A DNA stretch of 64,000 nt from JAKZRT01 sp965247915 (GTDB lineage Bacteria; Pseudomonadota; Alphaproteobacteria; Rhodobacterales; Rhodobacteraceae), in contig OZ252048.1 of the NCBI GenBank assembly GCA_965247915.1, positions 248,001-312,000 of the forward strand, in the 5' to 3' direction. Position 1 is the first letter of the stretch; the number at the start of each line of letters is the position of its first letter. Below the pieces are notes generated by a model. That model had not been told where the DNA came from and made no database searches. It was given only the letters and a program-made list of their open reading frames with translations. Shown piece after piece: positions 8,332 through 17,255 of the stretch. The translations under genes were made by a program, and so were the position numbers.

Positions 8332-9296
8332 TCATCCAGCGCCGATTTGCGCGCCGCCTCGGCCTGGTCTGCCGGGAAAAGCCATGCGCGTGCCGGTTCG
8401 ATCAGCGTCTCGAACCCCGGCGGCAAGCCAGCCTCGGGCAGGCGTGCCGGGTACATCCAGTTGGTCGTCGGGATCACCGACTGGAACGCCTCCGACCCCA
8501 TGAACGCCAGAAACGCATCGGCCAGATCGTTCTGGGTTGTGGTGGCCAGTTTGCCGGCAACTTCGACCTGCAGGTAATGACCTTCTTCAAACGCCGCGGC
8601 GGCCTTGGTTGCATCGCCCTCAGCGATCAGATGGTAGGCAGGCGAGGTGGTGTAACTCAGCACCATGTCGGCCTCGCCTTCCAAGAACAGGCCATAGGCT
8701 TCGGACCAGCCCGGTGTCACGGTGACGATGTTGTCGGCCAGCCCGGCCCAGATCTCGGCCGCGCCGTCGCCGTAAGCGGCCTTGACCCACATGAGTAGGC
8801 CCAGGCCGGGGGTCGATGACCGCGGGTCCTGAATGATGATGCTGACGTCCGACGCCGCCAGCGCCGCCAGGCTTTGGGGCGCGGCGGGCAGGCGGGTCTT
8901 GTCGTGGACGAAGGCAAAATAGCCCCAGTCGTAGGGCAAAAACAGCGGATCATCCCAGGCCACCGGCAGGTCCCAGTCGCCCGTCTGTCCATGCGGCGCG
9001 AACAGCCCGGTCGCCGTCGCGCGCGCGGTCAGACCGGTGTCCATCCCCAGCACCACATCGGCTTTCGTCCGCCTGCCTTCAAGCTGCACCCGCGCCAGCA
9101 GCGCCGCGCCATCGCCGGCGCCGACGAATTGCAGATCGCAGGCGCAGCCCGCCTCGAACGCAGCTTCAACCTGCGGACCCGGACCCCAGTCCGAGACAAA
9201 GCTGTCGTAGGTGTAAACCGTCAGAACGGGCATATCCGCCAGCGCCGCCGGCGCTGAGAAAAGGGCCAGTCCCGCGGCAATGATGGGTGATTTCAT
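8307..9296 (-). CDS. thiB: thiamine-binding periplasmic protein
   Basis: An extracytoplasmic solute-binding protein of 329 residues from the ATG at 9296. This start places a signal peptide (MKSPIIAAGLALFSAPAALA) directly at the N-terminus; the open frame extends into the riboswitch but is not coding there. TVYTYDSFVSDWGPG is the family N-terminus, and NWMYPA near the end is typical of ThiB. It delivers thiamine or thiamine phosphates to ThiP-ThiQ. Expression is controlled by the TPP riboswitch just upstream. Confidence 0.93.
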   Translation of the reverse strand: MKSPIIAAGLALFSAPAALADMPVLTVYTYDSFVSDWGPGPQVEAAFEAGCACDLQFVGAGDGAALLARVQLEGRRTKADVVLGMDTGLTARATATGLFAPHGQTGDWDLPVAWDDPLFLPYDWGYFAFVHDKTRLPAAPQSLAALAASDVSIIIQDPRSSTPGLGLLMWVKAAYGDGAAEIWAGLADNIVTVTPGWSEAYGLFLEGEADMVLSYTTSPAYHLIAEGDATKAAAAFEEGHYLQVEVAGKLATTTQNDLADAFLAFMGSEAFQSVIPTTNWMYPARLPEAGLPPGFETLIEPARAWLFPADQAEAARKSALDEWLTALSN

Positions 9297-9339
9297 CTCA
9301 TCCTCCAAGGCTAGGGGCGGGGTCGGGTCAGAGGATGTC

Positions 9340-9425
9340 TGATGCCTTCCCTCCGCCGGTCTTAACCGGTTCAGGTTCAACGGATTCGCGCGTTGCGCAT
9401 CTCAGCCAGATGGCACCCCGAGGTG
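9340..9425 (-). promoter_or_regulatory. TPP riboswitch (THI element)
   Basis: Read on the minus strand, this leader contains CTCGGGGTGCC followed by CTGAGATGCGC, then TGAACCTGAACCGGTTAAG and ACCGGCGGAGGGAA. These are the conserved P1-P3 and pyrophosphate-sensor segments of the thiamine pyrophosphate riboswitch. It ends about 45 bases before the thiB start. Binding of TPP would shut down translation or transcription of thiBPQ. The segments occur in the canonical order with no visible gap, so the identification is strong. Confidence 0.95.
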
Positions 9426-9505
9426 GGGCTTTGATAGTGCTGGCGGGGATCAAGAGCAAGACGAAATACATTGCGCCGCCCATTGCCGGGCGGCAGGTTG
9501 CTGGC

Positions 9506-9940
9506 ATGGAATTGCGGATACGACGGGCCAAAAGCTCCGATTCCGGTCCCTTGGGCGCGGCCTTTGCGCGTGCCTACGCTGATGCGAAGCGCGACATCGC
9601 GGACCTGCCCGATGTTGCCACGGGCTTGCGGGCGGATATTGCCGAGCACCTGGTCTGGATCGCCGAAACAGGGGCCGAATGCGTCGGCGGTCTGGTGCTG
9701 TCGCTCGACGGTCGCATTGCGCATCTGATGAACGTGGCGGTGGTACCGGCGGCGCGCGGCATCGGGGTCGGCAGGCAGTTGATTGATACGGCAGTGACCG
9801 CAGCCCGGACCTCGGGTTGCCGGGTTATTTATCTTGCAACGCACAAGGACATGCCCGGCAATATCGCGCTTTATCAGCGACTTGGGTGGTCGGTCACCGG
9901 GCACGATGGCAACAAGATACTGATGTCGCGCCCGCTTTAG
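9506..9940 (+). CDS. GNAT family N-acetyltransferase
   Basis: A 144-residue protein from the ATG at 9506, beginning MELRIRRAKSSDSG. The acetyl-CoA binding motif A of the GNAT fold is clear in NVAVVPAARGIGVGRQLI (Q/RxxGxG/A type). The C-terminal motif B region reads NIALYQRLGWSVTG. Members acetylate small amines or protein N-termini; the substrate cannot be told. It is divergent from thiB: the riboswitch transcript and this gene share the short region 9425-9505 for their promoters. aroC follows 61 bases downstream. Confidence 0.85.
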   Translation: MELRIRRAKSSDSGPLGAAFARAYADAKRDIADLPDVATGLRADIAEHLVWIAETGAECVGGLVLSLDGRIAHLMNVAVVPAARGIGVGRQLIDTAVTAARTSGCRVIYLATHKDMPGNIALYQRLGWSVTGHDGNKILMSRPL

Positions 9941-10001
9941 GTGAATTCGTCTTTCACCGGCGGTCCAGCCGGACTAGACCCTTGCCCAAAGGATCTCTGC
10001 G

Positions 10002-11102
10002 ATGTCGTTCAACACTTTCGGTCATGTTTTCCGGGTCACCACCTGGGGCGAAAGCCACGGACCCGCGCTGGGTGTTGTGGTCGACGGCTGTCCGCCTGGC
10101 ATTCCGCTCGATGCGACAATGATCCAGACCTGGCTCGACCGGCGCAGGCCCGGGCAATCGCGGTTCACCACCCAGCGGCGCGAGGCCGACGAAGTGGCGA
10201 TACTCTCGGGTGTCTTTGAGGGCGTCACCACCGGCACGCCGATCCAGCTGATGATCGAAAACACCGATCAGCGGCCCAAGGATTATTCCCAGATCGCCGA
10301 AAAATTCCGCCCCGGTCATGCCGACATCACCTATCACCTGAAATACGGGCATCGCGACCCGCGCGGCGGCGGCCGGTCGTCGGCGCGCGAAACCGCGGCG
10401 CGGGTGGCCGCGGGTGGCGTGGCGCGCGCGGTGATCGCCGCGCTGGTTCCCGGTGCCGAAATCAAAGGCTACATGGTGCGCATGGGCGAACACGCCATCG
10501 ACCGCGCCCGCTTTGATTGGGATCAGATCGACCGCAATCCGTTCTGGACCCCCGACGCCCAGGCGGCGGCCGACTGGGCCCCCTATCTGGACGGGCTGCG
10601 CAAATCGGGCAGCTCGGTCGGCGCGGTGGTCGAGGTGGTCGCGCGCGGCTTCCCGCCCGGCCTCGGCGCGCCGGTTTACGCCAAATTAGACACTGAATTG
10701 GGTGCCGCCATGCTGTCGATCAACGCGGTCAAGGGGGTTGATATCGGCGAAGGCATGGACGCGGCCATGCTGCGCGGCGAAGACAATGCCGACGAGATAT
10801 TCATGGGACCAAACGGCCCGGAATTCAGCTCGAACCACGCCGGCGGCATTCTGGGCGGCATTTCCACCGGCCAGGACATCGTGCTGCGCTTCGCGGTCAA
10901 ACCGACTTCGTCGATCCTGACCCCGCGCAAGACCATCACCACGGGCGGCGCGGCCACCGAGATCGTCACCAAAGGCCGCCACGACCCCTGCGTCGGAATC
11001 CGGGCGGTGCCGGTGGGCGAGGCCATGGCGGCCTGCGTTCTGGCCGACCACATCCTGCTCGACCGGGCCCAGACCGGCGGTGTGCGCGGGACCATCGGCT
11101 GA
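10002..11102 (+). CDS. aroC: chorismate synthase
   Basis: A 366-residue enzyme that makes chorismate from 5-enolpyruvylshikimate-3-phosphate, the last step of the shikimate pathway, using reduced FMN. Family signatures are present: the N-terminal GHVFRVTTWGESHGPALG, then GRSSARETAARVAAG, then SSNHAGGILGG, and GRHDPCVGIRAVPV near the end. The ATG at 10002 gives the standard MSFNTFGHVF start. The length is typical and the gene looks intact. It is convergent with gyrB. Confidence 0.97.
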   Translation: MSFNTFGHVFRVTTWGESHGPALGVVVDGCPPGIPLDATMIQTWLDRRRPGQSRFTTQRREADEVAILSGVFEGVTTGTPIQLMIENTDQRPKDYSQIAEKFRPGHADITYHLKYGHRDPRGGGRSSARETAARVAAGGVARAVIAALVPGAEIKGYMVRMGEHAIDRARFDWDQIDRNPFWTPDAQAAADWAPYLDGLRKSGSSVGAVVEVVARGFPPGLGAPVYAKLDTELGAAMLSINAVKGVDIGEGMDAAMLRGEDNADEIFMGPNGPEFSSNHAGGILGGISTGQDIVLRFAVKPTSSILTPRKTITTGGAATEIVTKGRHDPCVGIRAVPVGEAMAACVLADHILLDRAQTGGVRGTIG

Positions 11103-11250
11103 GACCCGGCGTCAAGCCCGCGCCCAACCGGTTCGCGGCCGCGCTGATCCGCTTCGCACTACTGCCGATTGGCGTGACGCCACCGGGGGCCTCACCACCG
11201 ACCCCCCTCCGGGACAAGGAGGGAAGCGCGCCGAATGCAATGTCGCGGCC

Positions 11251-11273
11251 CCCCTCTCTGCTTCGGAGAGGGG
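11251..11273. terminator. hairpin between convergent aroC and gyrB
   Basis: A perfect 8-bp stem CCCCTCTC/GAGAGGGG with a 7-base loop lies between the two convergent genes. A second weaker CCCTCC/GGAGGG hairpin lies just upstream around 11204-11226. No long T-run follows on either strand, so it is only a likely bidirectional transcription stop. Similar CCCCTCTCC-type palindromes are common intergenic elements in GC-rich alphaproteobacteria. Confidence 0.5.
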
Positions 11274-11337
11274 ATGGGGGGAGAGGTTATCCTGACAAAT
11301 TGCACCGCCTGAGGGTCTGTCCAACCTGGGACAAATC

Positions 11338-13755
11338 TCAAAAATCCAGGTTCTCCACGCTCAGCGCATTGGCCTGGATAAACTCCCGCCGCGGCTCCAC
11401 CACGTCGCCCATTAGCTTGGTGAAAATGTCATCGGCCTCGGCCAGATCGTCGATCTTGACCTGCAACAGCGTGCGTGCCTCGGGGTCCAGCGTGGTTTCC
11501 CAGAGCTGACCGGGGTTCATCTCGCCCAGCCCCTTGTAGCGCTGCAAGCTCAGCCCTTTCTCGCCCTCGGCCAGCACCGCCTCCAACAGCTCGGTCGGCC
11601 CGTGGATCAGGCTTTGCCGGTCCTTGCGCACCAGTTCGGACGGTTCGATATAGGCGTCCCGGGTCTCGGCTGATACATGGCTCAGCCGCCGCGCCTCGCC
11701 GGACCGCAGGACCGCGCCATCCAGGGTCCGAATTTCCTCGACCCCCCGCAACACCCGCGCCAGCCGCACGCCGTGGTCTTGCGTGATCCGCCCCTGCCAG
11801 CCTTTCTCAAACTCCAACGCCACCAGATCGAGCCGCCGCGCCACGTCGTCGGCCACTTTCTGAAGGTCAGCATCGGCGCGGCCCGGGTCAAATGCCCCGG
11901 CAATCGCCGCCTGTTCCAGGATGCGGCGCGGATAATGGGTGGGAAACGCCTCGAGCACGCGGCGGAACGACCGCGCCCCGTCAACCACGCGGGCCAGATC
12001 GGCCCCGGCGATCTCTTCGCCGGTCGGAAGACGCAGCACCGCCCCCTCGATGCCCATCGCCACCAGATAATCCTCCAGCGCCGACTGGTCCTTCAGATAG
12101 ACCTCGGACTTGCCCCGGCTGACTTTGTAAAGCGGCGGCTGGGCAATATAGAGGTACCCGCCTTCGATAATTTTGGGCATCTGCCGGAAGAAAAACGTTA
12201 GCAGCAACGTCCGGATATGCGCGCCGTCGACATCGGCGTCGGTCATGATGATGATCTTGTGATAGCGCAGCTTGTCGATATCAAACTCGTCGCGCCCGAT
12301 GCCGGTGCCAAGGGCGGTGATCAGCGTGCCGATCTCCTGACTGGAAAGCATCCGGTCGAACCGCGCCCGTTCCACGTTCAATATCTTGCCGCGCAAAGGC
12401 AGCACCGCCTGATTCGACCGGGCGCGCCCCTGCTTGGCCGACCCGCCAGCGCTGTCACCCTCGACCAGGAAAATCTCGCGCTTGGCCGGGTCGCGTTCCT
12501 GACATTCCGCCAGCTTGCCGGGCAGCGACGCAATATCCAGCGCCGACTTCTTGCGCGTCATCTCGCGCGCCCTGCGCGCCGCCTCGCGGGCCAGCGCCGC
12601 CTCGATGATCTTGCCGACGATCAGCCTAGCGGGGCCGGGATTTTCCTCAAACCACTCAGCCAGTTTTTCGTTCATCAGCCCTTCGACCGCAGGCCGCACC
12701 TCGGAACTGACCAGCTTGTCCTTGGTCTGGGACGAAAACTTGGGGTCCGGCACTTTGACGCTCAGCACGCAAGTCAGCCCCTCGCGCGCATCGTCACCGG
12801 TAAAGCTGACTTTTTCCTTTTTCGCCAGCCCCGACGACCCCGCATAAAGGTTCATCGTGCGCGTCAGCGCCCCGCGAAACCCGGCCAGATGCGAGCCACC
12901 GTCGCGCTGCGGAATGTTGTTGGTAAAGGGTAGAACCGTTTCGTGATAGCTGTCGTTCCACCACATCGCCACTTCAACGGTGATGCCTTCGCGGGTGCCT
13001 ATGATATAGATCGGTTCTTCCAGCATCGTGGTTTTGGACCGGTCGAGATAGCGCACAAACTCGCGCACCCCGCCTTCGTAGCAAAGTTCGGATTTCAGCG
13101 CCTCGGCCGGGCGTTCGTCTTCCAGAACAATCCGCACGCCCGAATTCAGGAACGCCAGTTCGCGCAGACGGTTTTCCAGCGTCCTGAACGAATATTCGAG
13201 GTTGGTGAATGTGCTGTCCGCCGCCTGAAACCGCACCATCGTGCCGGTTTTGCCGTCCGCGTCGCCGGTGACCGTCACATGATCGACGGTGTCGCCATGC
13301 TCAAACCGCGCCCTGTGCTCTTTGCCGTCGCGCCAGATCGTCAGCTCCAGCCATTCGGAAAGCGCGTTGACCACGCTCACGCCGACCCCGTGCAGACCGC
13401 CCGACACTTTGTACGAATTCTGGTCGAATTTCCCGCCGGCGTGCAGATGGGTCATGATGACCTCGGCCGCACTAACGCCCTCTTCGGGGTGAATATCCAC
13501 CGGAATTCCGCGCCCGTTGTCGGTGACCGAGACCGAGTTGTCGGCATGGATTTTGACCGTCACGGCATCGGCGTAACCGGCCAGAGCCTCGTCAATTCCG
13601 TTGTCGACCACCTCATAGACCATATGGTGCAACCCCGAACCATCGTCGGTGTCGCCGATATACATACCTGGCCGCTTACGAACCGCCTCTAAACCTTTGA
13701 GAACCGTAATTGAATCGGCGCCGTACTCGGCGGGATTCGTGTCTTCTGCTGCCAT
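11338..13755 (-). CDS. gyrB: DNA gyrase subunit B
   Basis: An 805-residue type II topoisomerase ATPase subunit. The GHKL ATPase domain shows EVVDNGIDEALAG, DNGRGIPVDIHPEEG and GLHGVGVSVVNALS. The TOPRIM domain has EGDSAGGSAKQGR and DADVDGAHIRTLLLTFFFR. The C-terminal end has QRYKGLGEMNPGQLWETTLD. Start and stop match the family (MAAEDTNPAEYGADSITVL). With GyrA it introduces negative supercoils. The gene is intact. Confidence 0.98.
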   Translation of the reverse strand: MAAEDTNPAEYGADSITVLKGLEAVRKRPGMYIGDTDDGSGLHHMVYEVVDNGIDEALAGYADAVTVKIHADNSVSVTDNGRGIPVDIHPEEGVSAAEVIMTHLHAGGKFDQNSYKVSGGLHGVGVSVVNALSEWLELTIWRDGKEHRARFEHGDTVDHVTVTGDADGKTGTMVRFQAADSTFTNLEYSFRTLENRLRELAFLNSGVRIVLEDERPAEALKSELCYEGGVREFVRYLDRSKTTMLEEPIYIIGTREGITVEVAMWWNDSYHETVLPFTNNIPQRDGGSHLAGFRGALTRTMNLYAGSSGLAKKEKVSFTGDDAREGLTCVLSVKVPDPKFSSQTKDKLVSSEVRPAVEGLMNEKLAEWFEENPGPARLIVGKIIEAALAREAARRAREMTRKKSALDIASLPGKLAECQERDPAKREIFLVEGDSAGGSAKQGRARSNQAVLPLRGKILNVERARFDRMLSSQEIGTLITALGTGIGRDEFDIDKLRYHKIIIMTDADVDGAHIRTLLLTFFFRQMPKIIEGGYLYIAQPPLYKVSRGKSEVYLKDQSALEDYLVAMGIEGAVLRLPTGEEIAGADLARVVDGARSFRRVLEAFPTHYPRRILEQAAIAGAFDPGRADADLQKVADDVARRLDLVALEFEKGWQGRITQDHGVRLARVLRGVEEIRTLDGAVLRSGEARRLSHVSAETRDAYIEPSELVRKDRQSLIHGPTELLEAVLAEGEKGLSLQRYKGLGEMNPGQLWETTLDPEARTLLQVKIDDLAEADDIFTKLMGDVVEPRREFIQANALSVENLDF

Positions 13756-13951
13756 GATCTGCCCATGATTTTGTTTGGGCTAAATATATGAGTTTTCAGG
13801 GGGAATGTCACGCACAGACCCTGAGTTTGGACCATTGATCCGGACCCCAGAGATAAGACAGAAAGGTAGTGGGTCACTTTGAAATCTGATGCTGCACGCG
13901 CGGGCGAGGGTTTTGTTTGCACCGGGTCGGCTACACCCCCATATTACAGAC

Positions 13952-14167
13952 ATGACAGACAAGCCCAAGAGACCCAGAGACGCCAACCAGCTTGCGAAAT
14001 CCATTGTGGACATTGCGACGGGCGAGACCGCAGATATTGTGCCCGAAAAGGCCGAGGGGCAGCGCAGGGGCGGTTTGAAGGGCGGGAAGGCGCGAGCCGT
14101 TAAACCCTCGCCAGAAGAACGCACCGCTATTGCCAAGAGGGCGGCGAAGGCTAGGTGGGGCAGCTAG
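13952..14167 (+). CDS. small basic conserved protein, function unknown
   Basis: A 71-residue, strongly basic protein from the ATG at 13952 (MTDKPKRPRDANQLAKSIVD). The C-terminal part repeats Lys/Arg/Ala/Gly (RRGGLKGGKARAVKPS followed by EERTAIAKRAAKARWGS), which resembles small histone H1-like or RNA/DNA-binding proteins often found on plasmids and in accessory regions of alphaproteobacteria. It is divergent from gyrB, and its 3' end overlaps the convergent small gene at 14164 by four bases. The composition suggests nucleic acid binding, but this is inference. Confidence 0.65.
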   Translation: MTDKPKRPRDANQLAKSIVDIATGETADIVPEKAEGQRRGGLKGGKARAVKPSPEERTAIAKRAAKARWGS

Positions 14168-14442
14168 GTCTGCCGGTCGCCCAAACCATCTTGTGTATCG
14201 TCTGCGTCCAGATCAGAGAGAATTTCTTTGTCCAACTCTAACTTGGCAATAAGACGGTCAATTTCTTTTGCGCCTATCTTGCCGTTGACGATCAGCCGGA
14301 ATCCAGCGCTTTTGGATAGAAGCCCGGTTGTTAACTCGCGTTCGCCCATTTGAATCTCCGTTATCCGCTTTGGTGGTGGCGGCGGCGGCGGATCGTCTCG
14401 ACTACTTTCACCATCATTCTTCTCCTTCGATATCTTCATCAT
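14164..14442 (-). CDS. small hypothetical protein with polyproline stretch
   Basis: A 92-residue reading frame. The first 25 residues are hydrophilic with seven consecutive prolines; the rest (GFRLIVNGKIGAKEIDRLI then AKLELDKEIL) has the helical, charged look of a folded domain. Its 5' end overlaps the upstream small gene by 29 bases, so the pair is probably one operon. I do not recognise a family. The region is less GC-rich than the gyrB side, fitting recent acquisition. Confidence 0.5.
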   Translation of the reverse strand: MMKISKEKNDGESSRDDPPPPPPPKRITEIQMGERELTTGLLSKSAGFRLIVNGKIGAKEIDRLIAKLELDKEILSDLDADDTQDGLGDRQT

Positions 14443-14611
14443 CGCGACGAAGTAAACCTGATGTTTGATCGTCTGGTAGCGGCGTTTTGATCACGGTCGA
14501 GGCGGTTTCATCGAACTCCGCCTCGCTGATCGGGCCAGTGCCGGCGGCTTCCTGTTGCTCAATGAACTTTTCCAGCATGTCTTCTCTGATTGCCTGAGAT
14601 AGCGATATCAT
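14414..14611 (-). CDS. small acidic hypothetical protein
   Basis: A 65-residue acidic protein, MISLSQAIREDMLEKFIEQQ at the N-terminus and RRDDEDIEGEE at the end. A GGAGGG Shine-Dalgarno sequence lies 9-10 bases before the ATG, which supports expression. The pattern of a short amphipathic helix (REDMLEKFIEQQEAAG) followed by SEAEFDETASTVIK and a hydrophilic tail recalls a family of short conserved proteins in Rhodobacterales and Rhizobiales of unknown role. It is paired with the gene at 14164. Confidence 0.55.
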   Translation of the reverse strand: MISLSQAIREDMLEKFIEQQEAAGTGPISEAEFDETASTVIKTPLPDDQTSGLLRRDDEDIEGEE

Positions 14612-14844
14612 GACGTTATACCCTCCGCTCTAAGGAAGTCATTGAAATTCAGATGTATTACTTTCTCAAGGACACAAACATCCGGTATGCGAAGCCGCTT
14701 TTCACTCGCCAGGTTTGTAGTCGGTTTTTCCATACTCATAACAGGCAGACCCAAAGTCTTGGCCAAAAACTGTGCACTGAACTTTGTGACCCACTACCCG
14801 GAATTTCACGAGCGCCACCTGACCGGCGAAATTCTAAAGCCGGA

Positions 14845-16242
14845 TCACCCGACCGGAATTGCAAAGATCGCGACGCCAACAAGCGCAGCCGCCATAACGC
14901 CTAGCCCCATCGTGATCAGCCACATGCGGGGGCCTTTAAATTCGACCACGGAATACCACAACGCAAGAGCCGTTTGAGCAAGGTAGTAGATCGCAAAGGC
15001 GCGCGAGGCGTAGGCGATGATCTCGAACAGGTTTGCGCTCCATACCAGCACGACCGCGCAGCTCGTCATGATCAGATATCCGGTTCCTGGCGAGAACCGC
15101 CCACGGCTTTGCTCGCGCACGAGGCCTCCGGCGCCAATCGTATCCGCGACGGCGGCACTGAATTGGCTCATCACGGCGGCCACGATGAGCAAGAGCGGCA
15201 GAACCAAAGCGGCATGGCGGGACAGCTCGATGATCGCCGTTTCAGCCGGGCGACCCGAAGGCAGGAGCGGCAGCAGCGGTGCGATCAAGATGGCAAAGCA
15301 CACATAGATCGTCCCGGCGATCCATTGGGCGAGCCGCATGCTGCGAATCCGCAGAGATGTGGAATATACCGCCGAGAGATAGCGCGACGTCTCAAATCCC
15401 TGGGTCACGAGCAAGAGACCGGCAATCATTCGCATCGTGTCGACCAATGGTCGCGACTCTGATCGCAACCCATTGGAGCCGAGTCCATTGACGATATCGT
15501 AGTGGAACAGTCCCGCGAGCAAAGCCACGATAATCGCTAGCTTGACCGATACCGAATATTCCTCGAGCCGCTCCAGCGCAGTAAGGCCGCGCCACCAACC
15601 TACGCCACCGATGCCGATCAGAATAATCGTGGTCATTACCCGCGCCGCGATGGGCTCATCGATCCCAGCCCCGTCGAGGACAAAAGCCGACATAAGCCGC
15701 AAATAAAACGCTACAGAGATGACATAGGCGCCGAACAGCGCGACCTCGGACGCACGCTCCGTCAAACGCAGTCCCGCCGCAGCCGCGCCAGTAGCGAATA
15801 CAGGTTCAAGATACCGAATGTTGAAGCGGATCACCGACCCGATCCAATATGAGAACACGACGATCGAAAACATTATCCACGGGCTCGAATCGCCAGCGAT
15901 CCCGCCGAGAAGGGGCGCGGCGATGAGAAACCCGCTCCCAATGATTGACGCCAGAGGCGTCACAGTCGCGCGCCAGAACGGATTATCGCGCACGCGCGGC
16001 ATCAAGAATATCGCCAGGCAGACTATCGAAATGATCGGCAGCCAAATTTCGGTGGCTTGCAAGTACGAGTTCCCGTTTTTGTTACGATCTAAACCGACAT
16101 TCCCCAGATGACATCCAAATTCGCGGAAATCGTACCACGGCCCCATCTCCAAGGGAACTCTGTTCCCATTGCAGCCATCCGATGACATGATTTTGGTAAT
16201 CGGCCAGCGCGTGGAAGGCCATTTGGTCGTTTCTCTTGCCAT
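14845..16242 (-). CDS. APC-superfamily-like multi-spanning permease
   Basis: A membrane protein of 465 residues from the ATG at 16242, which has GAGAGGTG about 8 bases upstream; the frame is open further to 16326 without a better start. The first 80 residues are hydrophilic and unusual. Then about eleven or twelve hydrophobic helices follow (for example IWLPIISIVCLAIFLMP, FLIAAPLLGGIAG, VKLAIIVALLAGLFHY, MRMIAGLLLVTQGFETSRYL). The small-residue-rich helices with GLLLVTQGFET and ISQFSAAVADTIG-like breaks resemble APC-type amino acid or cation transporters. The substrate is unknown. It stands alone, and codon use is less GC-rich than its core neighbours. Confidence 0.6.
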   Translation of the reverse strand: MARETTKWPSTRWPITKIMSSDGCNGNRVPLEMGPWYDFREFGCHLGNVGLDRNKNGNSYLQATEIWLPIISIVCLAIFLMPRVRDNPFWRATVTPLASIIGSGFLIAAPLLGGIAGDSSPWIMFSIVVFSYWIGSVIRFNIRYLEPVFATGAAAAGLRLTERASEVALFGAYVISVAFYLRLMSAFVLDGAGIDEPIAARVMTTIILIGIGGVGWWRGLTALERLEEYSVSVKLAIIVALLAGLFHYDIVNGLGSNGLRSESRPLVDTMRMIAGLLLVTQGFETSRYLSAVYSTSLRIRSMRLAQWIAGTIYVCFAILIAPLLPLLPSGRPAETAIIELSRHAALVLPLLLIVAAVMSQFSAAVADTIGAGGLVREQSRGRFSPGTGYLIMTSCAVVLVWSANLFEIIAYASRAFAIYYLAQTALALWYSVVEFKGPRMWLITMGLGVMAAALVGVAIFAIPVG

Positions 16243-16583
16243 CCAGACACACCTCTCGTGTCGCAATCTCCTTGCCGTCGATTCCCTCGGCCTACGCCGG
16301 AGCGGGTCTTCGTCGTAGATCATCAATCAGGCTCAAGATTTTCTGGAACAAGCTTCTTGTGACTGCAACCTCGGCCAATTGAAATGTGACGTACCGGCCA
16401 TGGCTGACAACTTTCGCATTACCTGAGATTGAATTCCATAGAGTCCAACGGGAAAGGTCAAGTCATGCGACTAAATCCCGGTAGCTCAACTGATAAACAG
16501 GGTACTTGAACGAAGCCGAGAAGTCAGCCTAAATTGGTAATTCCCATACCTATACTCTGTTCAGCCCGCAGACGGGCGTTCCA
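16243..16583. other. intergenic stretch, nothing definite
   Basis: About 340 bases without a supported gene. A short segment near 16478-16500 resembles a tRNA D-arm (GGTAGCTCAACTGATA) but no acceptor, anticodon or T-arm can be folded around it. It presumably holds promoters for the divergent permease and the small gene at 16584. Confidence 0.4.
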
Positions 16584-16919
16584 ATGGGTGGAGTGTTGCC
16601 TGTCCTTGCTTACGACGCTGACGACTGGGCGGCCTTTGTCAGTGAAAATGGGGGCGGTCATCCGGCGACGCACCTAGTCTACTGGAATCCCGAAGAGGTC
16701 AACGCCGCCGAATTCGCTGAAGCCGTTTTGAATCGGCCTGGCTTGGATCTGTCGGCAAATGTTGTTCAAATGAATTATAGTGCTGTTAGGGCCTTCGCGG
16801 ATGATGAAGTCGTGTGGGTTCGCTCCAGACCATCGCGTGTCGATGCGTTCATGGCGCGGCACGGTATTAACGATTCAGATCTCGATGAAAATGTACGACG
16901 CTACGTATTTGGAGAATAG
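16584..16919 (+). CDS. hypothetical protein
   Basis: A 111-residue soluble protein (MGGVLPVLAYDADDWAAFVS at the N-terminus, NVRRYVFGE at the end). It is acidic and rich in aromatic residues, with no signal peptide or membrane segment. The TTG, GTG and ATG options upstream give nothing better. I do not recognise the family. It is the last gene before the left 24-bp repeat and the serine recombinase cassette, so it marks the outside edge of the presumed island. Confidence 0.5.
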   Translation: MGGVLPVLAYDADDWAAFVSENGGGHPATHLVYWNPEEVNAAEFAEAVLNRPGLDLSANVVQMNYSAVRAFADDEVVWVRSRPSRVDAFMARHGINDSDLDENVRRYVFGE

Positions 16920-17006
16920 CGGAATTTCTGAACAAATGATCGCGTAAGCCATTGATTTTCATAGTTGCGGAATATGTTCATAAACTCTGAATTCCACTTT
17001 TATTTG

Positions 17007-17030
17007 AACGGTCGAAACATTCCCTCCGGG
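17007..17030 (+). repeat. left copy of 24-bp direct repeat, possible attachment site
   Basis: The sequence beginning AACGGTCGAAACATTCCCTC recurs in the same orientation at 51930-51953 with a single mismatch (T versus C at position 6). This copy lies 226 bases beyond the 3' end of the serine recombinase gene. Outside the 24 bases the flanks of the two copies do not match. No other copy was noticed in the window. It may be an attachment-site remnant or a dispersed intergenic element. Confidence 0.6.
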
Positions 17031-17255
17031 CCAACCAATCAGTCCTGCGCTGTCAGCCTCCTTTCCCTGTGCTCAATAATACCGCGTGATTTCCGAGGGT
17101 TAGAGGGTTGGTTTTGGAATGTTGGCCATTGGTTTGGCGCAAAGACGCGGAGATTGTGGCGAACACACCCGAAGGGCCGCAAGCGTCTCAGCAGGTGTCC
17201 AAACTAATTATTTCGTGCATCATTTGGAGGGTAGATTGCGCGCAAGGGTCCGACC

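Noticed and set aside
12217..12933. Plus-strand frames opposite gyrB
   Set aside because: Shadow frames of a conserved core gene.
14164..14611. Toxin-antitoxin pair
   Set aside because: Two small overlapping genes, but neither resembles a known toxin or antitoxin fold.
16478..16500. tRNA D-arm-like segment
   Set aside because: No matching acceptor, anticodon or T-arm; too short to call a tRNA or a remnant.
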